Positions 1-8,962 of a stretch of DNA of 64,000 nucleotides are shown here, in pieces. Position 1 is the stretch's first letter. Each line of letters opens with the position of its first letter. The notes under the pieces were generated by a model. The model did not search any database. It was not told the DNA's origin and saw only the letters and a list, made by a program, of their open reading frames with translations. The translations under genes and the position numbers were made by a program. Source of the DNA: Ardenticatenaceae bacterium (lineage in GTDB: Bacteria > Chloroflexota > Anaerolineae > Promineifilales > Promineifilaceae); assembly GCA_020634415.1 (NCBI GenBank), contig JACKBT010000013.1:1-64000 (forward strand). The letters are read 5' to 3'.

Positions 1-213
1 CGACGCAAGCTGTTAGGATTGGTAAGTGAAGCCTCCACATTGGTGACATCCACTGGTTTTTCAGCTACTTTGGTGCCAGCTTCCGCGATAGCCTGATCAA
101 TAGAATAACCTAAATTTGCGACCCAATAGAGTGCCTCATAAACCTCTTCAGGTAAATAATTTTCCAGCTTGTCTAAGTCTTTCGTTGTTTTCAAGCTACG
201 TATGGTAGGCATC
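1..213 (-). pseudogene. UvrD-like helicase fragment, runs off the window
   Basis: The minus strand from about 213 to the window edge is open in a frame different from the RelE-like ORF beside it. It contains the stretch LPEEVYEALYWVANLGYSID. From memory, this kind of segment follows the N-terminal RelE-like domain in some long UvrD-family helicases, separated there by a linker that is missing here. The piece therefore looks like the second part of one helicase gene joined out of frame to its first part after a small deletion. The helicase core itself would lie outside the window. Confidence is moderate because only about 70 residues can be read. Confidence 0.45.
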
Positions 214-468
214 AAGATGATGATCGACCCAAGCCAATAGATATACATCCCCCTTATCCGGGTGAAGGACGATGGCTCGATACGTCAAATCTATACGTAC
301 TGTTCGTACACGTGGATCTAACATTCCATGAATAGATTCATAATTAATGCTATGAGTTGTTGGGTCCATCTGAAAGCGTGTTATGAACTCTCTAACCTTC
401 TTTTGTTGAGCTTGGGGAATGAACGAATAGGCTTTCAAGAAATCGGCCGAAATTGCAACTTGCGTCAT
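196..468 (-). pseudogene. RelE-like N-terminal domain of a broken UvrD-type helicase
   Basis: This 90-residue ORF starts at ATG 468 behind a good ribosome site (AGGGAGG). It begins MTQVAISADFLKAYSF and contains VRTVRIDLTYRAIVLHP and YLLAWVDHH. These features are typical of the RelE-fold domain that opens some large UvrD-like helicases in defence loci. The ORF stops at a TAG just after the DHH motif, whereas the long family members continue. The continuation is visible in another frame from 213 downward. A stand-alone RelE-like toxin is the alternative, but no antitoxin is adjacent and the helicase context favours a truncated helicase. Confidence 0.5.
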
Positions 469-486
469 GTAATCCTCCCTGACAAT

Positions 487-2564
487 TTATGGCATGGATG
501 CCTGTAAATGGTTCAAAATGGCTGTTTCTTCGAAAATATCGAAAACTTGCCAACCTGCTTGTTGGAATGTAATTTTATCTTGTTGTTGGTCATCAAGAAA
601 AACGGCCGTCTTCTCTGCCTCCCACACCAACTCTGCCATGCTACCTACCTTGCCATCATCCCCTACGATCTCATAACCGAATAGAGGCGGCCTAACAGCA
701 AGAGATTTTACTTGTTTTAGCAATTCCTCAGTCTCGGGCAGGATGTACTCTGCCGCCTCCATCCAGGCTATTTCTGTAGCATCGGAGATAGTTCCTATAT
801 CCTTACTCCCTTCAACTTCTTCGCTTTCTGAAGAGGTCGGCATGTCTAGCCATGCGGACATGACAGGTACAAAACCAGGCAAAAATTGAAACACATTCAA
901 CAGCAGCAAAAACTGCCGCCAATCATCCTTAAACCCATCAGCAGCCCGGTTGCTCTGTTTATCATCTAAACGTAAAGTGACGGATAAAGCCGAGGCATCG
1001 GCCGTTTGCAACCCCATTTGATCTGCTTGAATCAAAAATTGGTTGTGTCCAGACTCCACAATACCATACAGATGACTGCCCGATGGGGCATTAGCTGGAA
1101 TTGTTAACAACGGCCGTTCCTTCATCTGGCGCAGCCGTTGCTCTAACTCTACTAAAACTACCTCCGCAACCGGGGGGCGTGGTGGCATCATTAATATAAG
1201 TGAAGCCATCACGCCCAGTTTTGACCAGGCATCATCATCAGGGTGTGCCAAATACCGTAGCAATTGTTGCACACCATTTTCATGCACGGCCGTTTCCAAA
1301 CTGGCCATATTTCCCTTTGGCAGCATCCCCCCCAACTGCTTCCGTTGCTGACTATTCCAAAAAGCCAGCGGAAACATCGTTTCTTCCGTAAACTCCATTA
1401 CATCATCCCAGGTCAAGGACCATACCTGAAATGCCTGCGAAGCCAACAGTGCCCGCCGTTTCTGTAAATCATCGGGCAGCCTACTCTCTGCTAATTCCGG
1501 CTGTACATGGTAGGCAAATCCATCTGTAAAGATAGCTACTGGCTTGACTGCCCCTTGACCCTGGGGCCAAAATACAAAATCTGGTTTACTACCCGGCGCA
1601 ACCCCATATTCAGAGCCAATATAAACTTGTGGCTCTACTAACCATTTCTTTTCGCCAACCGTCAGTCGATAAGCTTGTTTGCCTCGATGCAGCACCATTT
1701 GCCAATGCAGCTCAGGCAGTTTGGCTGCTCGTGCCGCCAGCGCATCTACAAAACGCTGCTCCAACTCACTCTCCAACAGGCTAACCATATCTGTGCCAGA
1801 TAGGGATGAGTTCGGCTGCATTTCCGGCCATTGTGCCAAAATCTCCTCAAGCATCTCCACCCCTAAACGGCGCGAAATCAAATCCTTATCATACTGCGTG
1901 TTGTAAGAATAGAGGCAGCGGTAACAAGCCTGTTTGTTGGGATCCAGACGGCAGCGACAACTGATTAACGTTTCTCGAGCCAGTTGTAAGAGTTCTCGGA
2001 ATTTCTCTGGTCGTACCAGATCGCGCAGGTAGCTGGTTCCCCCTGGAACACTGTCATAAATCAGTAAATAACGGCGACGCGTGCCATCTGGCGAAACCTC
2101 CACCGCCTGCCCAATTTGTAGGTGATCGGGGTCACCCTGAAACATTCGTCGCAACCCTAAATCCAGGCAAGCTTGAAATGTTGCCAACTTCTCGCTTACC
2201 AATATTGTCGAAACAGGTAGTAAAATTCGCAATGCTTCTGACTGCATCTCCCGATAAAGATAGAGATTGAGCCAGGGAACTTCGCTGTTCTGGCTTTTAC
2301 TTTTACGCACAGCCGTACAAGTACGGCTGTGTTGTAGGCGTGTCCCCTCTTCATTTTGGCGTGGATCTTTGACCACACCGCAGCTGGGGCAAACTTGAAA
2401 GCCCGCTTCCCCTTTTTCTTCATCGGCAATAGTCACCTTATGGCCAAAACTGTCTTTGAAACCAAAATTAATCTCTCGCAGCGTCACCTCGCGCACAGCT
2501 TCCAGGCCAAAAGGTAGGCTGGGAATGAGATAAGCTCCCAATGACTGCTCGGGATTAAAGTCAA
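487..2564 (-). pseudogene. C-terminal third of a giant DEAD/DEAH helicase (DUF1998/MZB region)
   Basis: The ORF can be opened at TTG 2541, but reading upstream to 2564 adds the coding stretch FDFNPEQS. It continues into SLPFGLEAVREVTLREINFG, a signature of DUF1998-type helicase tails. Near residue 210 the cysteines of CRCRLDPNKQACYRCLYSY form the expected zinc site. A further CPSC...C pair lies near the start. The last ~350 residues hold KPDFVFWPQ, reminiscent of nuclease-like tails, but no function is claimed. Joining base 6280 directly to base 2564 restores one frame (QYLVLFDFNPEQS), so this is the displaced 3' part of the helicase at 6280-10534. The whole protein would be about 2,110 residues. 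Confidence 0.75.
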
Positions 2565-2590
2565 ACTCTTAACCGCTTTTTGTCAGCGGA
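2564..2590 (+). repeat. 27-bp direct repeat, copy 1 (Rhs core LNRFLSAD)
   Basis: The bases from AACTCTTAACC through GTCAGCGGA are identical to 4003-4029. They encode LNRFLSAD, the conserved motif just before the variable tip of Rhs proteins. In Rhs loci such identity is the usual substrate for swapping toxin tips. Confidence 0.8.
2565..2574 (+). repeat. Left terminal inverted repeat of the Rhs insert
   Basis: ACTCTTAACC lies exactly at the helicase junction. It is also the first part of the codons for TLNR in the Rhs core motif, so its role as a terminal repeat could be coincidental. Confidence 0.45.
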
Positions 2591-3425
2591 TGTGATTGTA
2601 CCAGACCCCACCAACCCGCAAAGTTTCAATAGATACAGCTACGTAGAAAATCGACCACTTAACTTCTTTGACCCATCTGGTCATAATTCTATATGCAATT
2701 ATGACCAAACGATTTGTTCAGATGGTGCATATGATGATGGTGGTCACGAGCCAAGTTATGGTTTAAGTACGACAATAGCTAATATTAGGTCTTGGGAAAT
2801 ACTTGGCGACTTACATGATCCTGTCCGAACAGAGCCGCTCAAAACTCCAATCATAATGGATAATCAAATTATGGGCAGCTTTTATGCAATGCCAGTTGGA
2901 GCAGAGCAGAGTATTGTCTCAGAGGATTCAGGATGGTATAAGTTCGGAAGATTTTTGGCTGGTGTAGGAATAGCAATTGATGTTGGGGAGGTGATTTTGT
3001 CTCCGATTCCAGGAGCAGGTATTGGCCCTGGCTATACTGATGCGCTTGTTACATATTTTTCTGGAGCATTTACCGGAGATAATTATATAGGTAACAATGC
3101 ACCTCCAGGTCTGCCAAACGACCTAGTAAGTATTAACCAGGATCTTGTCATGAATGGTGTTGAGGCAATTGTTCCACAACTTTCGGCAACCGCGTTTGGC
3201 GTTACCAGTTTGATGGCAGATTTGGCTACAGCACCAATTCCTGCTGATTCTTTAATCTATTTGCCTGTTGGAGCTGTTGCTACTCAGATAATTGATGCGA
3301 CAACATCAGCAGCTACCGCAATATATGATAGTGGTCGATATAACGGTTCTATTCCTAATTACTTTTCAATCGGGATCTCAATTGAGGATGGTGGCTTGGT
3401 CATAGTTTATTGGCCTCAAAATTGA
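2580..3425 (+). CDS. Orphan Rhs C-terminal tip 1 with unknown toxin domain
   Basis: The frame is open from 2565 and encodes LNRFLSADVIVPDPTNPQ, then FNRYSYVENRPLNFFDPSGH. This is the Rhs-associated core terminus that precedes the cleaved toxin part of polymorphic toxins. The remaining ~240 residues have no domain I recognise. They include a Gly/Ala-rich, moderately hydrophobic middle that could suit a membrane-acting toxin. The only possible start is TTG 2580, without a ribosome site, and an in-frame stop lies just upstream at 2556. It is therefore best seen as a silent orphan tip needing recombination with a full Rhs gene. The next gene may be its immunity partner. Confidence 0.6.
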   Translation: MSADVIVPDPTNPQSFNRYSYVENRPLNFFDPSGHNSICNYDQTICSDGAYDDGGHEPSYGLSTTIANIRSWEILGDLHDPVRTEPLKTPIIMDNQIMGSFYAMPVGAEQSIVSEDSGWYKFGRFLAGVGIAIDVGEVILSPIPGAGIGPGYTDALVTYFSGAFTGDNYIGNNAPPGLPNDLVSINQDLVMNGVEAIVPQLSATAFGVTSLMADLATAPIPADSLIYLPVGAVATQIIDATTSAATAIYDSGRYNGSIPNYFSIGISIEDGGLVIVYWPQN

Positions 3426-3447
3426 ATGCTCTTTAGGTATGTGAAAT

Positions 3448-3789
3448 ATGGAAGATATCTTTTCATTGATTCTTATTGGACTCTTATCGATATATATTAT
3501 GTTTTTGGTTAGTAGGTTCAGGTCAAGAAACATTAAAAGAAAAGCCATCCTTCGCTCCGAGTTGCGAGAAACGCTTATTTTAGTTACCTTCGCTGCATCA
3601 GTATTACCAGTAATAGCTTCCTGCTTAATGTGGGCAGCCCCACTTGTTTTAAAGCAGAGATTACCTATAAGCAACGGGAGGCTCACCTTTTTTATGGTCT
3701 GCCCTGTTGGGCTATGGGTCTTTTCTTTGTCCATTCTATGGTCTTATACTACTGGCTGGCGCATTATTGATTCTGAAAAAGAGGAATGA
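3448..3789 (+). CDS. Small membrane protein, candidate immunity protein for Rhs tip 1
   Basis: This 113-residue protein starts at ATG 3448, 22 bases after the Rhs tip. It has about three hydrophobic segments: residues 5-22, roughly 44-66, and 83-100. Basic residues (RSRNIKRK) follow the first one. No family is recognised. Polymorphic toxin loci normally place the immunity gene directly after the toxin, and multi-pass immunity proteins often guard against membrane-active toxins. The immunity role is inferred from position only. Confidence 0.5.
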   Translation: MEDIFSLILIGLLSIYIMFLVSRFRSRNIKRKAILRSELRETLILVTFAASVLPVIASCLMWAAPLVLKQRLPISNGRLTFFMVCPVGLWVFSLSILWSYTTGWRIIDSEKEE

Positions 3790-3973
3790 AATACTGGTGA
3801 GCTGCTACTGCCATCTCAGTGCATTCTAGCTACACTCTGGTTCATGGGGCTGATGGATAAGTGGAAAACTCTGCGTTTCACTCCGAGTTTCCCACTTACC
3901 CACAGCCGCTACTGCTACTATTACCGCCCCCACCGCCAGCATCCAGGCTACCCGCTCGTTAACAACACCCTGC

Positions 3974-4438
3974 TTGAAGAATGTGGGTTCGTGTTTTGTT
4001 CCAACTCTTAACCGCTTTTTGTCAGCGGACTCAATCGTCCCCAATTTCACAAATCCCCAAAGCCTAAATAGATACAGCTACGTCTTAAATTCGCCCCTCC
4101 GCTACACCGATCCAACTGGCCATTGGTATGACCAAGGTGGTGGCACAGGTGGTGGTGGTGATTATTGTTCACAGATATGGTGTTATGTCCCGGAAATGAC
4201 AATGGATGATGTAATAGCCGCAGTTGATTCTTTCCAGGATGCCCCATGGCAGTTCCAACTGGCTGTTGGTCTTTTGTGTCCAGCATGTGAGGCCATTACG
4301 GTTCTTGATGGTTTCCAATGGTCTGAAGATTGGGGCGTGCTATTAGAAGCGGCTCCGATATTGGGTATTTTGGGTGATGTACCTATTGGCAGTTTGCTTG
4401 ATGATATTGCCGGTGGCAAATATGCCGATGATATGTAA
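3974..4438 (+). pseudogene. Rhs tip 2, core and pre-toxin part (frameshifted from its toxin)
   Basis: The ORF opens at a TTG and quickly enters LNRFLSADSIVPNFTNPQ and LNRYSYVLNSPLRYTDPTGH, the standard Rhs core end. A Gly-rich linker and about 100 residues of pre-toxin follow. The frame ends at TAA 4436-4438 after GGKYADDM. The HINT and toxin part begins at once in another frame (reading RQLDNVDEVIGAICSF), and that frame is closed just upstream at 4429-4431. A one-base indel around 4432-4438 is the simplest explanation. There is no proper start codon, so this too is an orphan tip. Confidence 0.65.
4003..4029 (+). repeat. 27-bp direct repeat, copy 2 (Rhs core LNRFLSAD)
   Basis: This is identical to 2564-2590. 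It marks the junction where the second Rhs tip begins and is a plausible crossover point between tip cassettes. Confidence 0.8.
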
Positions 4439-4443
4439 GGCAG

Positions 4444-5205
4444 TTGGACAATGTTGATGAAGTAATTGGGGCTATCTGTAGCTTTAGTGCTGATACGTTA
4501 GTATTGACTGAGGAGGGGATGAAGCCCATTAGTGAAGTGGGGCTTGATGAGTTGGTTTGGGCTTACAATGAGGCAACGGGGGAGATGGGCTGGTATCCAG
4601 TAGTGGCGGTTTGGGCACATGAAGATCCCATCACGGTTTATCTGACGATTGACGGTGAAGTCATTGAGACAACACCAGAGCATCCCTTCTTTTCAGCGGA
4701 TGAAGAGTGGTTGCCTGCCGCATCCCTACAAGTAGGCAGCGAAGTCCGTAACGCAGATTGGGCGACTGGCACAGTTGAAGCTATTGAGTTCGTAACCGAA
4801 TCCCAAACCATGTACAATTTTACAGTGGAGAATGCCCATACCTACTTTGTAGGAGGTGGGCAATGGCTAGTTCATAATGAGTGCCCAATTGATTCGCTCC
4901 TAACCTATAATCAGTGGAGATATCAAGTTCGAAAAGGTAATATTGAGGGCTATGAAATTCATCACATTATCGAGAAGCGATTTATTGGCGCAACAAGTGA
5001 CTCAAGTTCGGGGCGGATGCTATCAACTGCATTAACACCTGACCAGCATCAAGCGTTTACTAACGCTTGGAGGCGAGAGTTTGCATACGGACAAACCAAT
5101 TATGAGACTCTTACTCCAAACCAAGTTTGGGAGGCTGCCCAAAAAATTTACGCAGAGCATCCTGAACTTCTTGAGGCCGCACGAAAAACAATTTTCGGGG
5201 AGTAG
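4444..5205 (+). pseudogene. Rhs tip 2, HINT domain plus HNH-like nuclease toxin
   Basis: After the frameshift the protein continues as a pretoxin HINT (hedgehog/intein-like) domain. It begins at the cysteine of ICSFSADTLVL and includes the TxxH block ETTPEHPFF. It ends with YFVGGGQWLVHNEC, a typical closing sequence of such domains. HINT domains release the C-terminal toxin by self-cleavage. The last ~110 residues carry YEIHHIIEKRF and TPDQHQAFTNAWRREF, the His-rich pattern of HNH/endonuclease VII-like toxins of polymorphic systems. The exact toxin subfamily is not assigned. The likely immunity gene starts two bases after the stop. Confidence 0.75.
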
Positions 5206-5207
5206 CA

Positions 5208-6026
5208 ATGAAAAAAAAGTTTCATATTAGTTTCAATAGTAAAAATGAGCCAGAGTTTTTAAAGGCTTTGGAAATGAATCAAATAAAGTTTGAGGCTGCC
5301 GAATTACCCAAAGGTAGCAGTCTTATTGTGCTTGACATTGTTGAAGGCAGGCCAGGGTGGGATATTGTTACCGAATTTCTTAAACCAAATCTTTATAGAA
5401 TGTCTCTTGAATACTCGAGAAAAGAGATGAATGAAGCCCAATGGTTTAAGGCATACCCAAGACATCGGTTTGGCTATCCACAGCCCGAAGACCCATGGTA
5501 TTCTACTCGCTTTACTCATCAATTTTATGATTTTGAATCAGGTATTTATTCGGAGCAAATCAAGCCCTTTGAGATTAAGGACGATCCTAAAACAAACAAG
5601 CAATTTATGTCTTTGTTTTGGACAGAGGAGCTTTTTGTTAAGAAGGCAATCATACCCGTCTTAGAAGAACAACAAATTACGGGATGGCGTACATGGCCTG
5701 TGATTATTCATAAGACAAAGGAAATAGCCAGCAGTATATGTCAGCTTGACATCGTGAAAGTTTTGAAGATTGACGGGGTAATGACAGGTCATATGAAATA
5801 TGTGACTGAATCAGGTTTCGAGAAGTACGGGCCAGGTAAGGCAGTTCCTTTTCAATATACGGCCGATTTGCTAGCTGAAAAATCTGATATGGTTTTATCG
5901 AAGGAGATATTTGGTTATGCGCGTCATGCGTCACGAGCAATTCTTGTTTCCAGAAAGTTTTATGATCTTTTTAAACAAAATAAGTGGCAGGGGTTAAGTT
6001 TCGAGCCTATCCAAATCGTTGAATAG
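5208..6026 (+). CDS. Putative immunity protein for the HNH toxin
   Basis: ATG 5208 lies two bases after the toxin stop, with GGGGAG overlapping the toxin end, so translation is probably coupled. The 272-residue protein has no signal peptide or membrane segment and looks like a soluble cytosolic protein. I do not recognise the family. It contains GWRTWPVIIHKTKE in the middle and FGYARHASRAILVSRKFYDL near the end. This layout resembles large two-domain immunity proteins but is not proof. The immunity role is inferred from its position after a toxin. Confidence 0.6.
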   Translation: MKKKFHISFNSKNEPEFLKALEMNQIKFEAAELPKGSSLIVLDIVEGRPGWDIVTEFLKPNLYRMSLEYSRKEMNEAQWFKAYPRHRFGYPQPEDPWYSTRFTHQFYDFESGIYSEQIKPFEIKDDPKTNKQFMSLFWTEELFVKKAIIPVLEEQQITGWRTWPVIIHKTKEIASSICQLDIVKVLKIDGVMTGHMKYVTESGFEKYGPGKAVPFQYTADLLAEKSDMVLSKEIFGYARHASRAILVSRKFYDLFKQNKWQGLSFEPIQIVE

Positions 6027-6134
6027 GAGATGTTGTTCTGAGGTTCGTACCATCTGCTCCTTGGTTGAAGTGTGGGTGCTTCCTTAGTCATAGACAGCCT
6101 TGTTTGTCTCATTGAGTTGTTGGGTCAGGGTGTT

Positions 6135-6164
6135 CTTTCTTTTTGGACTCGCCCAAAAAGAAAG
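6135..6164. terminator. Strong hairpin after the immunity gene
   Basis: CTTTCTTTTTGG (6135-6146) pairs with CCAAAAAGAAAG (6153-6164) across a 6-base loop, a perfect 12-bp stem. It ends the toxin-immunity unit and could act as a terminator, although no U-run follows on the plus strand. Confidence 0.5.
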
Positions 6165-6269
6165 GAACCAAAGAAAAAAGCGAGGCTCCTGCGCCCCGGG
6201 TTTGTTTTACGCACAGGTGTTGGTTGGGACAGTTTGCTTTTTTACCAACAGTAACCGCATGGCTAAGGT

Positions 6270-6279
6270 GGTTAAGAGT
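6270..6279 (-). repeat. Right terminal inverted repeat of the Rhs insert
   Basis: GGTTAAGAGT is the exact reverse complement of the left end and abuts the helicase coding sequence at 6280. Two further matching bases (12 with one mismatch) extend inward. Confidence 0.45.
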
Positions 6280-8959
6280 ACAATACTAAATACTGTGTTG
6301 TCTGATAGGTCTCCCGCTCCCGATCATCGCCATCATCACTGGACAAGCTTTGTTGGGCATCGGTGCGGGCCGACACTTCACGCAGCAGCAGCATCTGATG
6401 CTGCTGCCCGGTGTCATGCCACAATGCTGAACCACATTGCGGGCAGGTGCTGCTGTAATGCGTAGTTGATACAGGTGACATCATGGCGCAGCGATTGCAA
6501 AACTGCCATGACTCTACCAGGGCATCTTTACCCTGGATTTGCAGGCCATTTACGATGACTTTGCGGCCTTCTGCATAAAAGGTGTTAAACGGTGCTAATT
6601 CTCGAATAGCTACGGAGGCTGCACGTACATACTCTTTAGCCAAATACCGTTTCTCGCCTTCGGCCGTTTCCAAACCCGTAATAATGGCCCGCAGCTTTAC
6701 GCCCGTTTCTGGGAAGGCATAGTTAGGCAGCAGCCCGGCACCTGTAAAGAAGTTGAGTGTGTATATCTCCTCCAGGTTTTTGATTGTGGCCGCAATCAGC
6801 TTCATTTCCTGTTCTAATTCTGCTATTTGTGCTTCAGGATTATCATTTTGAATAGGATTTTCCTGGATTTTCTCCTGTTCGCCACGTAGGGAGCGATACT
6901 GTTTGCGTAACTCTTCACGCTCGGCAACGGCCGTTTCCACTGCCCCCATCACCGCCTCACTCACTGCCTCACCCAGCGCATACTCCCGTAACTCTGCCTG
7001 ATTATGGGGTGATACCACTGCACCAAACAACTGCAAGAAAGTTTCAATCAACCCTGACTTATGCTGCTCATAAAAAGCCAGCCAATTCATAGGGAAGCCG
7101 TCCCGATTGCGCCGTGCCAACATCTCCTGCACATTGCGCGGCAGCGACTCGCCCGTCTGCACCACCTGCGCTGTCCAACTATCTATAGCAAAGGCCACAA
7201 ACTGCCGCTTTAGCATATTGGGTGCATCCAAATAACAGCCCGGCGGCACAATTACCCCAGCAATCATCTCCAAAGGCTGCTCGAAATAGTAGAGATCATG
7301 GGGTTTGGCATTGGCTAAAGCCAAAATAAACGAATTACCCGTCGCCCGACCCGCCCGACCAATGCGCTGCAAATAGTTGGCCGTTGTCGGCAGTACCGAG
7401 CAAGCCATGGCTGCCGATAAATCGCCCACATCAATGCCCATCTCTAAGGTTGGCGTTGCCGTTAACAAATTGGGATCATCTGCCCGACCTTGCTCCTTAA
7501 ACCCTTTTTCCACCTGCTCTCGCACTGGGCGTGGCAGCAGCCCTGTATGCTCTTGTGAGAAAATGCGGGCCACCTGCCCCTGTTCGTACAAGCCACGGTA
7601 ATAGGAATCGGCCGTTATCTGCCGCCAACTCCCTTCTCCTACCAACCCATAGCGACCCTGGCAGCGAAAATTCAGACAGGGCTGGTCTACCCAATCCGGC
7701 AGCATCTCCGGTGTTACCGTTTGTTGTTGACCACAGACTGTACACCGCAGTTGGGTCGTCTGGTCTCGAATCAGTAAGGCTGATGGTTCCAAACCATAAG
7801 AAATTGACTGTCCTTGCTGGGCTGCTCGTAAAATTCCTGCTTCCTGCAGACGGCCGATAACCAACCGATACAGATCATTAATCTCCACCACGCCCAACGC
7901 CGGGTTCAAGCTGCGCTGCGCCCAATCCACATACCAGGTGGTACGATTCCCGCGCGTCAAAAATTGGTCAAAGGTATCGCGGTGGCTGCCTTCATTAAGA
8001 AAGCGAGGGAAGCGGGGCGATTGCGGCCCAAACGGCGACAGCAGCGGCTGCATCTTCTTGCTTAGGAGATAGCTGTTGCCACCATCCGCCATGTAACGCT
8101 CTAAAAGGGGATGACATACGCCACCTCGCGTTCGTGTCCGTTCCAGCAAACCGATAAGAAAATGGCGCACGGCCGTTTGCCCCACCCCCTTCAACAAGCC
8201 AAACTCCTCCGGCAGGATCAGCATCAACTTGGCAATAGCCTGCTCCAAGCGCGTCTCGTCCACCACGGCCAGTGAACTACCCACCTTCTCCAAAGAACGG
8301 CCGATCCGCCCATTAAAGCCATACTCCATTGTCACTTCCCAACTTAGCCGCAGCCGCAAGGCTTCTTCCAAGTCAGGGGGAATAGGCTTGCCTGGTCCAT
8401 CCAGGTAACGACGATACATCCCCATCTGCTGTAAATCTGGCGGCATAAACGCCGCCAGCAACCGCTGCCCTGCTTGGGCGGGCTCCCCTTCTGCTTGCCA
8501 TCGTGCCAGCCAAAAAGCCAGCAGTTGATCGGTAAATTCATCAAGCCGTGCCGGGCCAGTTTGCGCCGACAATGCAGCCTGGAATGCCGTCCGCAAATTG
8601 AACCGATACGTGCGTGCGCCAAAAAAGGCCGCCCGATGTGATGCATCCTGCACCGAATCTGTAAAGGCCAGCAGCTTATTATCTCGGTTCAAGGGGCTGT
8701 TAAAAAGATGGCTAATCGCCACCGACAGCAAACTGGCCGCCTGCCGCCCCAAAATACCCAAGCTGCCATCCGTGTCACACACCGGACAGCGCTGTAAATC
8801 TCGCTGCAATCGGCCGCTGCGTGCCTGGCTGAGTGCCCGATGTACAATGACTGGGATCAACGCCTCGTCACAGTGGCGGCACTGCTCGCCAAACCCCAAC
8901 CGCAAACAGTGCGGGCAAAGACCATTCCCCACCAACCGCTCCGCGCCACTGCCTGGCAC
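6272..8959 (-). pseudogene. Giant DEAD/DEAH helicase, middle part (helicase C domain)
   Basis: This is the same frame as 8963-10534, separated only by a TAG at 8963-8965 and one GAT codon. It carries zinc ribbons near the start (CPHC, CRHC, CPVC). Next comes the second RecA-like domain with TATPTLEMGIDVGDL (motif V) and YLQRIGRAGRATGN (motif VI). A later cluster, CNRCAMM...CPQC, begins the DUF1998 part. The natural frame continues to 6280 and then jumps the Rhs insert to 2564. The printed tail after QYLVL is read from the insert. Residues VETAVAEREELRKQYRSLRG to about 725 look like a coiled coil. It may still be translated as a fragment from GTG 8959, which is not a convincing start. Confidence 0.8.
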
Positions 8960-8962
8960 ATC

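Larger units (their letters stand above)
2565..6279. mobile_element. 3,715-bp AT-rich insert carrying Rhs toxin tips and immunity genes
   Basis: Removing exactly these bases restores an uninterrupted helicase frame. The segment starts with ACTCTTAACC and ends with its reverse complement GGTTAAGAGT, a perfect 10-bp inverted pair at the two junctions. Its base composition is clearly more AT-rich than the helicase on both sides. It contains two Rhs core C-termini, a membrane protein, a HINT-HNH toxin and a putative immunity protein, but no transposase or recombinase. No target duplication is evident. Either it is a non-autonomous mobile toxin cassette or an Rhs tip array was moved here by recombination. 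Confidence 0.65.

Noticed and set aside
6072..6465. Short plus-strand ORFs at the right end of the Rhs insert
   Set aside because: They cross the insert junction and a hairpin, and have no start signal or family.
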